A stretch of 64,000 nucleotides of DNA from Cladocopium goreaui (lineage: Eukaryota; Sar; Dinophyceae; Suessiales; Symbiodiniaceae), in NCBI GenBank assembly GCA_947184155.2, contig CAMXCT020004002.1:432863-496862 (forward strand). The letters are read 5' to 3'. Below, piece after piece: positions 11,357 through 23,105 of this stretch (position 1 is its first letter; every line of letters starts with the position of its first letter). The notes under the pieces are model-generated. The model saw only the letters and a list, made by a program, of their open reading frames with translations, was not told where the DNA came from and did not search any database. The position numbers and the translations under genes were made by a program.

Positions 11357-11472
11357 TACCCTCTGGTAAACATACTAACATAGCTACTGGAAATGGTGAT
11401 TTAGTTCGCGGATTTACCCATTGATAGCATGGTGATTTTCCCATCAGTTATGTAAACGTTTACCAGAGGGTA
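11357..11472. mobile_element. Family 1 element, full copy
   Basis: A 116-bp copy ending GTAAACGTTTACCAGAGGGTA. The core reads AAATGGTGATTTAGTTCGCG and ATAGCATGGTGATTTTCCCA. Flanks AACTT and AACTA are similar but only TA is constant between copies. Confidence 0.8.
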
Positions 11473-11964
11473 ACTATTGGGATAAATGGGATAAATCATC
11501 TAAAACATTGGATTTTCCAATGAAAAACTATACATCGGATGATATTAATGATTCATCTAAATACATTGGATAGTCCTATGAAACACTGTAAATCATGGGA
11601 GTATTTTCCGGGATAGATGGGATAAACATGGATAAACCATCTACAACTGGCGCAGGATTTCTGCATCCAGAGTATGTTGGTGAGATATCTAATGAATCCT
11701 CAGATGCCTCGCCGACCATCCGGGCTTCAACCGAGCCCTGTCACTGAGGATACGTGAGTGTGTCTGAAAATTAGGTATAGGCACCAAAAAAATGGCAATG
11801 TCAATGTCAACGAGGAAAATCATGACAAAGTGGATGGAATCGTGTTTTCCATTGTTTTCCCATAATGTTCAGATAAACGCATCTGGAATCAGTCAGGATT
11901 GTCACTGATTTACCAATATTTGTTGAAAAGTTGCAAGCCTCATGACCCGCGGTCTCTGCGGCAG

Positions 11965-12012
11965 GTGATAGCAAAGGTAAAGGTGGGGGAAAAGGCACAG
12001 CTCGCGGACCGG
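11965..12012 (+). CDS. Exon, Gly/Lys-rich linker between knuckles
   Basis: Acceptor GCGGCAG|GT and donor ACCG|GTGG. The 48 nt, phase 1 to phase 1, read DSKGKGGGKGTARGP. Joined to the micro-exon at 13349 it gives ARGPGKSVECFK, so the linker leads directly into the second knuckle. Confidence 0.65.
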
Positions 12013-12156
12013 GTGGATTGTGCCATGTGAGCCAGGAAGAATGCCCCTGTTCATTGGTGATAATATAGGCGCTTAAGGTCCATTACTCACTGATAGTTTT
12101 TGATGCTTGTCCAAGTCAGACGTACCGTATGATACAGTATGATAATTGGAAATTAT

Positions 12157-12269
12157 TACCCTCTGGTTATTTAACATAGCCACGGTATAGATGGCCTATT
12201 TAGTTCGATGGTTTACCTGTTAATAGCATGGTGATTTTCCATGGCGAACTGTTAAATAAACAGATGGTA
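12157..12269. mobile_element. Family 1 element, variant copy
   Basis: The left end TACCCTCTGGTTATTTAACA pairs with a diverged right end GTTAAATAAACAGATGGTA. The core has TTTAGTTCGATGGTTTACC and AGCATGGTGATTTTCCATGG. Confidence 0.7.
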
Positions 12270-12399
12270 ATAATTGTTCGGGATCTCGCTATCCTTAAAG
12301 GGATACCTATTGGTCAAGCAGCACCGACCAAATCATGCTGGAGCCTCTGCCGCCGTTTGAACCAACGCCTCCATCCCAGTAGCCATGACTGGGGTTGAG

Positions 12400-12640
12400 C
12401 TTACAGCATCCCAAATAGTGGTGATATTACTGTAATGCTAAGAATGGTTAATATTGGTTAAGAATGGTTTAATAATGCTTAATAATGGTAATTAATGGAT
12501 GACTAATGGATGACTAATGGATGACTAATGATGATTAATGTGGTTAAAACAATGCCACAAACCACCCATTTGGGAATGGTTTATACCACCTATTTATGGT
12601 GAAATTGGTGATGGTTTATTCCTGTTTTACCCACGTTACT
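12400..12640. repeat. TTAATGGTTAA phrases followed by a shared 'GATTAATGTGG' module
   Basis: Degenerate GGTTAATATTGGTTAA units are followed by GACTAATGATGATTAATGT and a CACCCATTTGGGAATGGTTTA stretch. The same order occurs at 41516-41775, so the two stretches are copies of one dispersed repeat family. Confidence 0.55.
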
Positions 12641-13348
12641 CCATAGCAAACCGCAATTGGGGATGGCTTTGTTTTTTGTATTTCATGTTTTTTTCATGAT
12701 ACAGCCGGCTTTTTTGCAAGAAAAAATGTTGGAGACTCGAAAAAATCAACCAGTTCCCATTGGGTCAATTGGCACCAATTCGGAATGACACACAGGTGTT
12801 CCAGAATTGGTTTGAAGAGACACTCTGAGGAAAATCTGATATGGGCTTGTTTGATTTTTCATCGGACATCAAAATGTGATGATTCATCACCATTTTCTGG
12901 AAGAAATTGCCATGTTGGGGCATGCCCCCTTTGGACAAAAGAAACGTTTTTGGATTGCAAAAAAAATATGGTTCCTGTAGCCGCTCCCTCAACCCAGTGA
13001 ATGTTCCATTTATTTTCTTTTCAGAGATATACGGCCGCATGAAAAACCTTTGGAAATATGAAATGGCCTTGGCCGTCAGACTGGGCACAATGTGCAGGTG
13101 TTCTTTGGGTTGGTCAATAGTTATATCAGTTATATCTATAATCTATTCTGAATCAAGGTTATTTCATAAGTAACTAGAGATTATATGGGATTATATGATT
13201 ATATTGCATTAATGTAATAAATATATATATATGGGTTGTTATGATTATATATCTATGCCATTTATGGCCTTATTATAGATAAATGTACATCAATGGGTTC
13301 AGAAACCAGCAAAAATTAGTTCTGGTTAAATGGGTCGCACCACTCCAG

Positions 13349-13370
13349 GCAAAAGTGTGGAATGCTTCAA
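13349..13370 (+). CDS. 22-nt micro-exon, first half of zinc knuckle 2
   Basis: Acceptor CACTCCAG|GC and donor TTCAA|GTGCGG. It encodes GKSVECFK, with phase 1 in and phase 2 out. It is a clear paralogue of the micro-exon at 10470 and is one codon longer. Confidence 0.65.
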
Positions 13371-13619
13371 GTGCGGCGCCCGTTGGTGGTGACTACCTGG
13401 GGGTTATACCACAGTTATGGCCGTTCTAGGCCGTTTGTATCCATTTATGGTTCTAAGTAGAGTCAACCCTGAATTTAAAATTGTGCTTTCTACATTGAGG
13501 AGGTCACACCATGTCACACCCAGAAAAGTGAAGGTTTGCTCTTCCAATGGAAGGCCTGCCCCAAACTTGAATAGCCAGGTTGAGTTTTGGCAATACCTCG
13601 GTTCTGTTTGCTGATTTGG

Positions 13620-14580
13620 GTGCAAGTCAAATTATAAGGTCCGGAACAAGGTCCAGGACCACACCCGTTCCATACCCCCGTTCCATGCCCCCGTTCCATG
13701 CCCCCCGTTCCATACCTGTTTGAAGGATCCGTTCCATACCTCTGATCCATACGTTCTTATATATTTATTATGTGTGTATATATATATAGAACATGTGCAA
13801 TCTGTTTTTACGTTTGTACGCACGTACATGAGCGCACATACATACATGAGTGCATACATGCAAGAATACGTATGCAGCACTTACAGCTGCTACCTACTTT
13901 GTGTGAAGGTCTGCGCCTGCATCAGGTACAGTTGCTGCCCGCTGTGGCACAGCTGTGCTGTTTGATGGTAGAGATGCGTTCGGCTGCTGCCAGCTGGCAG
14001 TCTAAGAATTGCTTGCTGCGCTACTCTCGCTCCAAACTGCCAATTTTGGGTGGCAGTGCTGTGCTGGAGTAGGCCGTTTCGTTCCAGACCCCGTTCCATA
14101 CACGTTCCAGACCCGGACCACCCATGTACCACCCCTGACCCACTCCCCGGGTCTCCTTTGTGCAAGCCTAGAGTCTTGCTACGCGACTTTGAGTTTGAAG
14201 AGTAGGAGGCGGGCCCTGCGTGACAATTTTTCACATGCTAGCCAGTGGGTGACGCTGGCTACCGGTTGTGTCCTAGCTAGTGTACGCGCACTAGCCATCC
14301 AAGGCAAACCTGCGTTGACCAGGTGTACAACAAGGATGTCGTGCAGATGAGAAGCGAAAATGAGCGGCAGCTAGCGTGAGTAGCTTCAACATGCATATCC
14401 TGGAGATGTATACTAGATACATACATAATACATATGTGTGTATATATATATATTTACATTTATGTATAGCCTAGGCCTAGATTTCATCAAACCCCAAAGG
14501 TCCGGAACAAGACCAGTTACGAAGCCCCTTCGTTCCATACGCCCGGAACACCGCGGAACACCGCGGAACGTTCCATACAC
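13620..14580. repeat. GTTCCATACC / GGTCCGGAACAAG clusters
   Basis: CCGTTCCATACCCC-type units repeat at about 13668-13750, 14085-14115 and 14530-14580. The phrase AAGGTCCGGAACAAG occurs at both edges (about 13637 and 14499). It lies wholly in the intron between 13370 and 14895. Confidence 0.5.
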
Positions 14581-14894
14581 AATTTTGACTCACAGCCATT
14601 TATGTTCTGCGGATCATATTGGATAGCCAAAATGAATAGATCCAATAATGGCCGAGGTTTTTCTCATCCCATCTCCCGTTCATATTAAACACCCCATTCC
14701 ATGGTCCAATAAAAAGGTGTAAATCCCCATACTAAACTTGATTTCGAAGTGGTATTTAAACACATTTGGTATACTTTGATATAAGGATATATTTTAACAT
14801 TTGGTATAGTTCCCCATATTTGGTATCAACACATAGTGTGGTGAAGGAATTCATCAAGTGCCTGCCATCCCTGGCGCCTGGCGGCGCCACCCAG

Positions 14895-14932
14895 GTGTGG
14901 TGGGCCACACTTTGCCCGTGAATGTCCTGAGG
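14895..14932 (+). CDS. Exon, second half of zinc knuckle 2
   Basis: Acceptor CACCCAG|GTGTGG. It reads CGGPHFARECPEG. After splicing to 13349 the motif is C-FK-C-GGP-H-FARE-C, that is CX2CX3HX4C, one residue short of the canonical spacing. The donor is uncertain; GA (GAGG|GAGGAGG) gives phase 1. Confidence 0.6.
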
Positions 14933-15001
14933 GAGGAGGCCATGAAGGGCTCCGCCGTGTCCATTTTTAGAGCAAATCTGGGGATGTCACCCTTAAAAAT
15001 A

Positions 15002-15066
15002 TTAACTCAAGCAAAATAAAAGAAGAATCGTCATCGTCATCATCATCATCATCATCTTTGTCACCG

Positions 15067-15101
<35 letters not shown>

Positions 15102-15349
15102 ATCATCCTAATCCTCATCACCATCATCATCTTAGTCACCGTTACCGTCATCATCATCATCATCATCATCATCATCAGCGTCATCATCATCATCGTCATC
15201 GTCATCGTCATCATCATCATCATTGTCATCATCATCTTCTTCTTCGTCACCGTCACCATCATCATCATCATCGTCATCATCATCATTATCATCATCGTAA
15301 TTATCATGATATTCTTCTTCTTCGTCATCATCATCATCATCCTAGTCCA

Positions 15350-15391
<42 letters not shown>

Positions 15392-15661
15392 TGTCATCAT
15401 CATCATCGTCATCATCATCCTCATCCTCGTCCTCATCTTTTTTATCATCATCGTCATCATCATCATCCTCATCATCGTCATCGTCATGGTCATGGTCATT
15501 GTCATCGACATCATCCTCGACCTCATCATCATCATCATCATCATCCTTGTCCTCATCATCATCATCAGCATCATCATCATCATCATCATCATCGTTTTCA
15601 CCATCATCATCATCATCATTGTCACTATCATCATCATCTTCTTCTTCGTCACCGTCACCGC

Positions 15662-15694
<33 letters not shown>

Positions 15695-15983
15695 CATTAT
15701 CATCATCATCATCATCATCACCATCATCATCACCATCATGATCATCAGTAGCATCATCATCGTCGTCATCATCATCATCATCCTCATTATCGTCATCATC
15801 ATCATCATCATCGTCATCATCTTCATCATCATCATCATCATCCTCCTCGTTCTCACCATCATCATCATCATCATCATCATCCTAGTCCTCATCATCATCC
15901 TCCTCCTCCTCCTCATCCTCATCATCATCATCGTCATCGTCATCGTCATTGTCATCATCGTCATCGTCATCGTCCCCAACCCA
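15002..15983. repeat. 1-kb ATC trinucleotide tract
   Basis: Almost pure CATCATCAT with scattered GTC, CTC and TTC variants. A longer phrase (TCTTCTTCTTCGTCACCGTC) recurs near 15236 and 15645, showing higher-order duplication. It is open in several frames only because the unit is three bases long; poly-Met, poly-Ile and poly-Ser translations are not taken as genes. Confidence 0.9.
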
Positions 15984-16353
15984 CCCTACCCCACCCCAAC
16001 CCAAACCATAGATTTCATGCTTTGTAGTTCGAGGCTACCTTGCCTGCAAGCGCCTGCTTGTCGAAGTTTTTTTCCCACCCCACCCCACCCCACCCAACCT
16101 CCAATTTCAACTTCAAACCAAGCAGATATTTTGTAGGTACGCGGGTGATTGAAAACACAAAACTCTAACACAGCGCCCGAGCCCCCAAAGTACTTTGGTC
16201 CCCCATCCCCAGGCAACACCCCAACCCCCCAAGGTAACCCTACAGAAGTTGATATATTTTGTTGAAGAGGTGTATGATTTGAAAGTCGTAGGTGCACGAA
16301 GGATTAAAACACTTTCCTGTTCACAAGGTCATTCCAGCAGCACGACACAGCAG

Positions 16354-16511
16354 GTGTCGGTGGAATGTACTCAGCGGAACTCTACAATGCTGTGGAGTCT
16401 CTCATCCATCGACTGCAGCTGCGATGGCAAACTCTTGCTGTGGTGACATGGTACGCTCAGAAGAACATGCTGAAAAGTTTCATTGACAAGCTGGAGCTGG
16501 AGATGCCGGTC
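16354..16511 (+). CDS. Exon with amphipathic-helix-like segment
   Basis: Acceptor CAGCAG|GT with phase 1 in, matching the end of knuckle 2. It reads GGMYSAELYNAVESLIHRLQ and continues through TLAVVTWYAQKNMLKSFIDK before a stop at 16515. The donor is uncertain (GC at 16437, GT at 16451 or 16482, or GT at 16512). Alternating charged and hydrophobic residues suggest helices. No family is recognised. Confidence 0.5.
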
Positions 16512-16554
16512 CATTAGCTGTTCAAAGCAGTCGAGATTACGAATCTCAAGCGGT

Positions 16555-16645
16555 CATCTTGCTGCTGCCAATCTTCATCTTCATCATTGTCGTCGTTGTC
16601 GTCGTCGTCATCGTCGTCGTCGTCGTCGCTGTTGTTGTTGTTCTC
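16555..16645. repeat. CGT/CTT trinucleotide tract
   Basis: Short GTCGTCGTCATCG and GTTGTTGTT runs. It is open in several frames because of its period and is not counted as coding. Confidence 0.7.
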
Positions 16646-17580
16646 AAGGTGAAATTTGTTTGGGTAGTTTATCGTCTTAGTTTTTTTGCTACAAATGGAG
16701 GGAATATAGTACCAAACTAAGACAAATGCTGGACATTCCAGATTATTCATAAGCTGGCTGATGGGGTTGAAGATTTGGGTTTCCCTTCCGACTAGTATGT
16801 AAGCATTTGGGATGATGATCCGGTGGCAAGTCCCCTGAAGGAGAAGCAAGCGCAATTTTCCCTGCAGAACATCGGGATTTTTAAACTTAGGTCATGACCA
16901 GTGCTGGGACTTCGGTAGGCTAGCGTGGTTTCGGAAGAACTCGGTCCGTGCTAAGAGTTTGCCAGATTGTTGTAGCTGCCATATCAGCATTATCAACCCA
17001 GTAAACCAGTAAAAACACACCGCGTCCACTGAGATGGCAGGGATACCATTGGCCCAACACTGGCATCAAACACGTTGTCCACCTGTCAATTTTGCGCATT
17101 TGCATGCATTTGCAGGGTTTCCCATCCACGTACTGCAAATGATTTTGCCAAATAGAATGCTATCTCCATTGAACTGTCCCATGGTTGCTCTTGTTTTTTG
17201 GATTTGCTGAGGAACCCACTTTGAAGTTTGGATAATCTGCATTGAAGCAGTCGGGGTAACCCTGTATGTGTGTGTGTGGATGTGTATATTATATATATAC
17301 ATGTATGCATATCTCTCACCATCATTTCTGAGTAATTTATGTCCAGTCTTTGCTGATGAATATCCCCAAGATTGGTGGCTAAATTATCATAAACCATCAT
17401 GTTTGGTTGATTAATAGAACGGTAATCCGCCATATTCCGTCCCAAAAACGAACTACCATGCAATGGCAGTTCTTTGGCCTACTGTGAAATGATCCCTATG
17501 ATTTCCTATGGATTTTCCCTTAAACCAATCCCTAGAAACCCTGGTTTTTTTTCGCAGCAAAACCATCCTCGCCATGGCAG

Positions 17581-17691
17581 GCAAGGGCGGCGGCGCCCCA
17601 AGCACCTTGGCCAGTTGGATGATCGACGACATCAAAGATCTCTGCGAGAGGCGTGGTGTGGTCGGAATGACCCAGGGCTTCATCAACGAAG
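17581..17691 (+). CDS. Exon, GKGGGAPSTLASWMIDDIKD...
   Basis: Acceptor CATGGCAG|GC. The 111 nt, phase 1 to phase 1, read GKGGGAPSTLASWMIDDIKD and then LCERRGVVGMTQGFINEG. It is one of the most protein-like segments in the window. The donor appears to be GA (GAAG|GATATT), and a family 1 element starts only 5 bp after the exon. An in-frame ATG lies just upstream, so this could also be a first exon of a separate gene. Confidence 0.65.
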
Positions 17692-17696
17692 GATAT

Positions 17697-17800
17697 TACC
17701 CTCTGGTTATGTCAAAATAGCTATTGAAAATGGCCATTTATAGTGAAATTTCCCATGAAAATTGTGATTTTCCATAGTTATGTTGGTTTACCAGAGGGTA
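17697..17800. mobile_element. Family 1 element, full copy directly after an exon
   Basis: A 104-bp copy, TACCCTCTGGTTATGTC to TTGGTTTACCAGAGGGTA. It begins 5 bp after the inferred exon end at 17691. Confidence 0.8.
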
Positions 17801-17999
17801 ATAAGGGTTACTAAAGGATAATGTGTGGATATTAATGCTGATAAGTATAAAGAAATGAACTATTAAAAGTTATATAGGGATAAAATACTTATAAACATGG
17901 GATAATATTGATAGTATGTGGATAAATAAGTGGGTACATAGGGTAATATATGGGGATATGATGGGGATGTAACCAACGATGTGGATGTAGTCAGGTGAG

Positions 18000-19455
18000 C
18001 AGTGGTGAAAAAATGTTAATAATTGTTAATTAATTGTTAATCAATGTTAATATTAATAGTTAATAACGGTTAATTAATGGTTAATAATGGTGAATAATGG
18101 TCAATACCTTGTTATTAATGGTTAATAACGGTTAATTAATGGTTAATTAATGGTGAATACGTGTTATTAATGGTTAATTAATGGATAATTGATGGTTAAT
18201 ACTTGTTATTAATGGCTAATAATGGTCAATACTTGTTATTAATGGTTAATAACGGGTTCATTAATGGTTAAAAATGTTAACAAATGGTGAATAATCGTTA
18301 ATAATGGTTAATGGTTAATTAATGGTCAATACTTGTTATTAATGGTTAATAATGGTTCATGATTGGTTAATAATGGTTAATAATTGTGACTAATTGTTAA
18401 AAATGGTTAATGATAGTTAGTTAGTGGTTGATACTTGTTATTAATTGTTAATCGTGGTCAATACTTGCTATTAATGGTTAATAATGGTTAATACTAGTTA
18501 ATAATGGTGAATAAAAGTTAATAAGTGTTTTTAATGGTTAATCAATGGTTAATACTTGTTATTAATGGTTAATACTAGTTAATAATGGTGAATAAAAGTT
18601 AATAAGTGTTATTTAATGGTTAATTAATGGTTAATACTTGTTATTAATGGTTAATAAAGGTTAATTAATGGTTGATAATGGTTAATTAATGGTAAATAAT
18701 GGTTTTTAATGGTTTATAATGGTTAATTAATGATTAATAATGGTTAATTAATGGGGAATAATTGTTAATTAATGGAAAATACGTGTCATTAATGATTAAT
18801 AATGGGTAATTAATGGTTAATACGTGTTATTAATAGTTAATAATGGATAATTAATGGTTAATAATGGATAATTGATGGTTAATACCTGTTATTAATGGTT
18901 AATAATGGTCAATACTTGTTATTAATGGTTAATAATGGTTCATTAATGGTTTAAAATGGTGAATAATGGTTCATAATGGTTAATAATGTTTAATTAATGC
19001 TTAATTAATGCTTAATACTTGTTTTTAATGGTTGATAATGGTTCCTTAATGGTTTATAATGGTTTATAATGGTGAATAATGTTGAATAATGGTTAATTAA
19101 TGATTAATACTGGTTAATAATGGTGAATAAAGGTTAATAATTGTTAATTAATTGTTAATCAATAGTTAATACTTGTTATTCATTGTTATTAATGGTTAAT
19201 AATTGTGATTTAATGGTTAATAACGGTTAATTAATGGTTAATAATGGTTAATAATGGTTAATAATGGTTAATTGATGGTTAATTGATGGTTAATACTTGT
19301 TATTAATGGTTAATTAATGGTCAATACTTGTTATTAATGGTTTCAAATTGTTAATTAATGGTTACTAATGGTTAATAATGGTTAATAATGGTTCATGGTT
19401 CATTAATGGTTAATAGTGGTTCATTAATGGTTAATACGTGTTGTTATTTGTTAAT
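18000..19455. repeat. Degenerate TTAATGG / TTAATAATGG array, left block
   Basis: A long array of GGTTAATTAATGG and GGTTAATAATGG units, with recurring phrases such as AATACTTGTTATTAATGG about every 40-80 bp. Units differ by point changes and small indels. It continues after an unrelated island as the block at 20508-23105. Confidence 0.9.
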
Positions 19456-19727
19456 AATGGTCAATACTTGTTATGCGAAGGAAGTTTAGAAGTCAAACTT
19501 CCGACAATATGGACAGAGGAAAAGCAGAGCAGGGAAGAGGCAGAGAGAAGAGACAGATTAGAAGAAAGAAGAGTAGAAGAGGAAGAGTAAGAAGAAAGAA
19601 GATGGAGATGCGCGAAAAGGTAGGAAAGTCGCGAAACACTGCGTTTTTCCAATGATTTGGAACTCCGGAGGGTCGAAAAGTAGGCTCGCTAAAGCGGCGG
19701 GTGCGGAGCCAGCTGGCCAGATGAGAG

Positions 19728-20000
19728 ATGAAAAGTTGCACGCCGTTGTGGCGCGAAGCACATTTGGAAGTCAAAATGTACAAAACACACCATTGTCGGA
19801 CCACTTTTGGAAGTTGCGATGTCGAAAAAGTGCACGCCGTTGTGGCGCGAAGCACATTTCCAAGTCAAAAGGTACAAAACACACCAGCTTCGGACCACTT
19901 TTGGAAGTTGAGATGTCGAAAAAGTGCACGTCGTTGTGGCGTGAAGCACATTTCGAAGTCAAAATGTCCAAAACACTAGGGGTTCGGACCACTTTTGCAG
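19728..20000. repeat. 94-bp tandem repeat, about three copies
   Basis: The marker CGCCGTTGTGGCG recurs at 19741 and 19835, and as CGTCGTTGTGGCG at 19929, a 94-bp period. Each unit also holds GAAGCACATTT, AAGTCAAAATG and CGGACCACTTTTGGAAGTT. It is open in several frames (for example KSARRCGAKHISKSK). Such translations are widespread in dinoflagellate gene predictions (recollection), so it is treated as repeat DNA and not as a gene. Confidence 0.75.
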
Positions 20001-20015
20001 GTTCAGATGTCGCTT

Positions 20016-20212
20016 TGCTTCACTTCACTACACTACACTACGTTACACTACACTACACTCCACTACACTACATTACACTACACAACACTCCACAACATTA
20101 CAACTACAACTACACAACTGAACTCCACTACACTCCACTACATTCCACTACACTAAATTACACTACACTACACTACATTACACTACACTACATTACACTG
20201 AATGGCACTGCA
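20016..20212. repeat. CTACA pentanucleotide tract
   Basis: CACTACACTACACT with CATTACA and CAACA variants. Confidence 0.85.
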
Positions 20213-20385
20213 CCACAGATAGACAGGTAGACAGGTAGACAGATAGACAGATGAAAGGGAGAGAGAGAGAGAGATATATATATATATACATATTTATATA
20301 GATCGATAGATGGATAGATAGATAGATAGATAGAAACATAGATAGGTAGGTAGGCAGATAGACAGAGAAAGAGAGCGAAAGAGAG
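20213..20385. repeat. GATA/GACA/GAGA microsatellite
   Basis: GATAGACAGGTAGACAGG, GAGAGAGAGAGA, TATATATA and GATAGATAGATA runs. Confidence 0.85.
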
Positions 20386-20507
20386 GAGACCTCAAGCACC
20401 TTTCGGTCCATCAGTGGATTCGCTCTGCCATCCCTGATTCACAACAACCAGCCTCTCCTATAGGCTTCCTATTTTTGAAACTTCCGCCACCGCCTTGTGC
20501 GGTACTA

Positions 20508-23105
20508 CTGGTAATGGTTAATGATGGTAAATTAACGGTTAATACTTGTTGTTAATGGTTAATAATGGTCAATACTTGTTATTAATGGTTGATAATGGTT
20601 TATAATGGTTCATCAATGGTTAATAATGGTTAGTAATGGTTAATTAATGGTTAATTAATGGTTAATACTTGTTATTAATGGTTAATAATGGTCAATACTT
20701 GTTAATAATGGTTAATTTATGGTTAATAGTGGTTAATAATGGTGAATAATGGTTAATAATGGTTAATTAATGGTTAATACTTGTTATTAATGGTTAACAA
20801 TGGTCAATACTTGTTATTAATGGGTAATAATGTCTCATTAATTGTTAATTAATGGTTAATAATAGGTAATTAATGGTTCATAGTGGTTAATTAATGGTTA
20901 ATAATGGTTCATTCATGATTAATAATGGGGAATTAATGGTTAATGATGGTTTATCAATGGTTAATAATGGTTAATTAATGGTTAATACTTAATACTTGTT
21001 AATAATGGTTAATACATGGTTAATAGTGCTTATTAATGGTTAATTAATTATTAATAATGGTTCATTAATGGTTAACAATTGTGAATTAATGGTTAATTAA
21101 ATGTTAATAATGCTTATTAATGTTTAATACTTGCTATTAATGGTTAATTAGTGGTTAAAAATGGTTATCAATGGTTAATAATGGTTCATTAAAGGTTAAT
21201 GATGATTAATTGATGGTTAATACTTGTTATTAATGGATAATGGATAATAATGGATATTAATGGTTAATACATTTAGTAATGGTTCATATTGTTTTTTAAT
21301 GGTTAATATTTGTTTTTAAAGGTAAATAATGGTTAATTAATGGTTATTACTTGTCATTAATGGTTAATAATGTTTCCATTAGTGGTTAATCATGATTCAT
21401 TAATGGCTAATAATTGTTTATCAATGGTTAATAATGGTTAATCAATGGTTAATACTTGTTATCAAGGGTTAATAATGGTTAATTAATGATTAATAATTGT
21501 TATTAATGGTTATTAATGGGTAATTAATAGTCAATAATGTTTAAATCATGGTCAATACTTGTTATTAATGGTTGCAAATTGTTAATGAATGCTTAATAAT
21601 GGTTCATTAATGAGTAATAATTGTAAATTAATGGTTATTATATAATGGTTAATACTTGTTTTTAATGGTTAATAATTGTTAATTAATTGTCAATACTTGT
21701 TATTAATGGTTAATAATGGTTAATTAATGGCCGATAATGGTTAATTAATGATTAATAATGCTTATTAATGGTTAATACTTGCTATTAATGGTTAATTAAT
21801 GGTTAAGAATGGTTATCAATGGTTAATAATGGGTCATTAATGGTTAATGATGATGAATTGATGGGTAACACTTGTTATTAATGGATAATAATGGATATTA
21901 ATGGTTAATATACTTAGTAATGGTTAATAACGGTTATTAATGGTTAATAATTGTGACTTAATGGTTATTCATGGTTATTAATGGTTAATAATTGTGAGTT
22001 AATGGTTAATAACGGTTTATTAATGGTTAATAATGTTTAATTAATGGTTAATACTTGTTATTAATGGTTAATAAAGGTTAATTAATGGTTGATAATGGCT
22101 AATTGTGGTAAATAATGGTTCTTAATGGTTAATAATGGTTAATTAATGGTTAATAATGGTTAATTAATGGTGACGAATTGTCAATTAATGAAAAATACGT
22201 GTCATTAATGATTAATAATGGGTAATTAATGGTTAATAATGGTTAATTAATGGTTAATAATGGTTAATTAATGGTTAATAATGGATAATTGATGGCTAAT
22301 ACTTGTTATTAATGGTTAGTAATGGTTACTTAATGGTTACTAATGGTTACTAATGGTTAATTAATGCTTAATAATTGTTAACACTTGTTATTAACGGTCA
22401 ATAATGGCTAATTAATCGTTAATAATGGTTAAAAACTGGTTAATACATGTTATCAATGTTTAATAATGGTTAATTAATGGTTAAAACTTGCTATTGATGT
22501 TTAATAAAGGTTATTAATGGTTAATACTTGTTATTAATGGTTAATAGTGGTTGATTAATGGTTCATAATGGTGAATAATGGTTAATTAATGGTTAATTAA
22601 TGGTTAATACTTGCTATTAATGGTTAATAATGATTCACTAATGGTTAATAATGGTTCATTAATGGTTAATAATGGTTAATAGTCGTTAATTAATGTTTAT
22701 TAATGGTTAATACGTGTTATTAATGGTTAATAATGGGTAATTAATTCGTAATATTTGTTATTAATGGTTAGTAATGGTTAATCATGCTTATTTGTGGTTA
22801 TTAATGGTTTATGCTGGTTAGTTAATGGTTAATACTTGTTATTAATGGTTAATAATGGTAGTTAATGGTTAATAATGGTTAATACTTCTTATCAATGGTT
22901 AATAATGGTTAATTAATGGTTAATAATGGCTAATAATGGTTATTAATGGTTAATAATGGTTAATACTAGTTATTAATGGTTAATAATGGTTAATAATGGT
23001 TAATTGATGGTTAATACTTGTTATTAATGGTTAATAATGGGTATTAATAGGTAATAATGGTTAATTAATGGTTAATTAATACGTGTTATTAGTGGTTAAT
23101 AATGC
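20508..23105. repeat. Degenerate TTAATGG array, right block
   Basis: The same unit family and phrases as the block ending at 19455 (GGTTAATACTTGTTATTAATGG and similar). Together the blocks span about 4 kb of one intron of the zinc-knuckle gene, between exons at 17691 and 23923. Confidence 0.9.

Larger units (their letters stand above)
19456..20507. other. Unrelated island inside the TTAATGG array
   Basis: In order: a purine-rich stretch (GAAGAGGCAGAGAGAAGAGA), a 94-bp tandem repeat, a CTACACTACA tract, a GATA/GAGA tract, and a short unique stretch ending near GTGCGGTACTACTGG. It interrupts an otherwise continuous array, which suggests insertion after the array formed. Confidence 0.6.

Noticed and set aside
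15002..15979. 325-codon minus-strand and 276-codon plus-strand open frames
   Set aside because: They are translations of an ATC trinucleotide tract (poly-Met/Thr, poly-Ile/Val, poly-Ser). The openness follows from the period, not from coding selection.
19652..20230. 192-codon plus-strand open frame
   Set aside because: It spans the 94-bp tandem repeat and the CTACA tract; the protein is repetitive with a TLHYVTLHYT-type tail and has no splice context.
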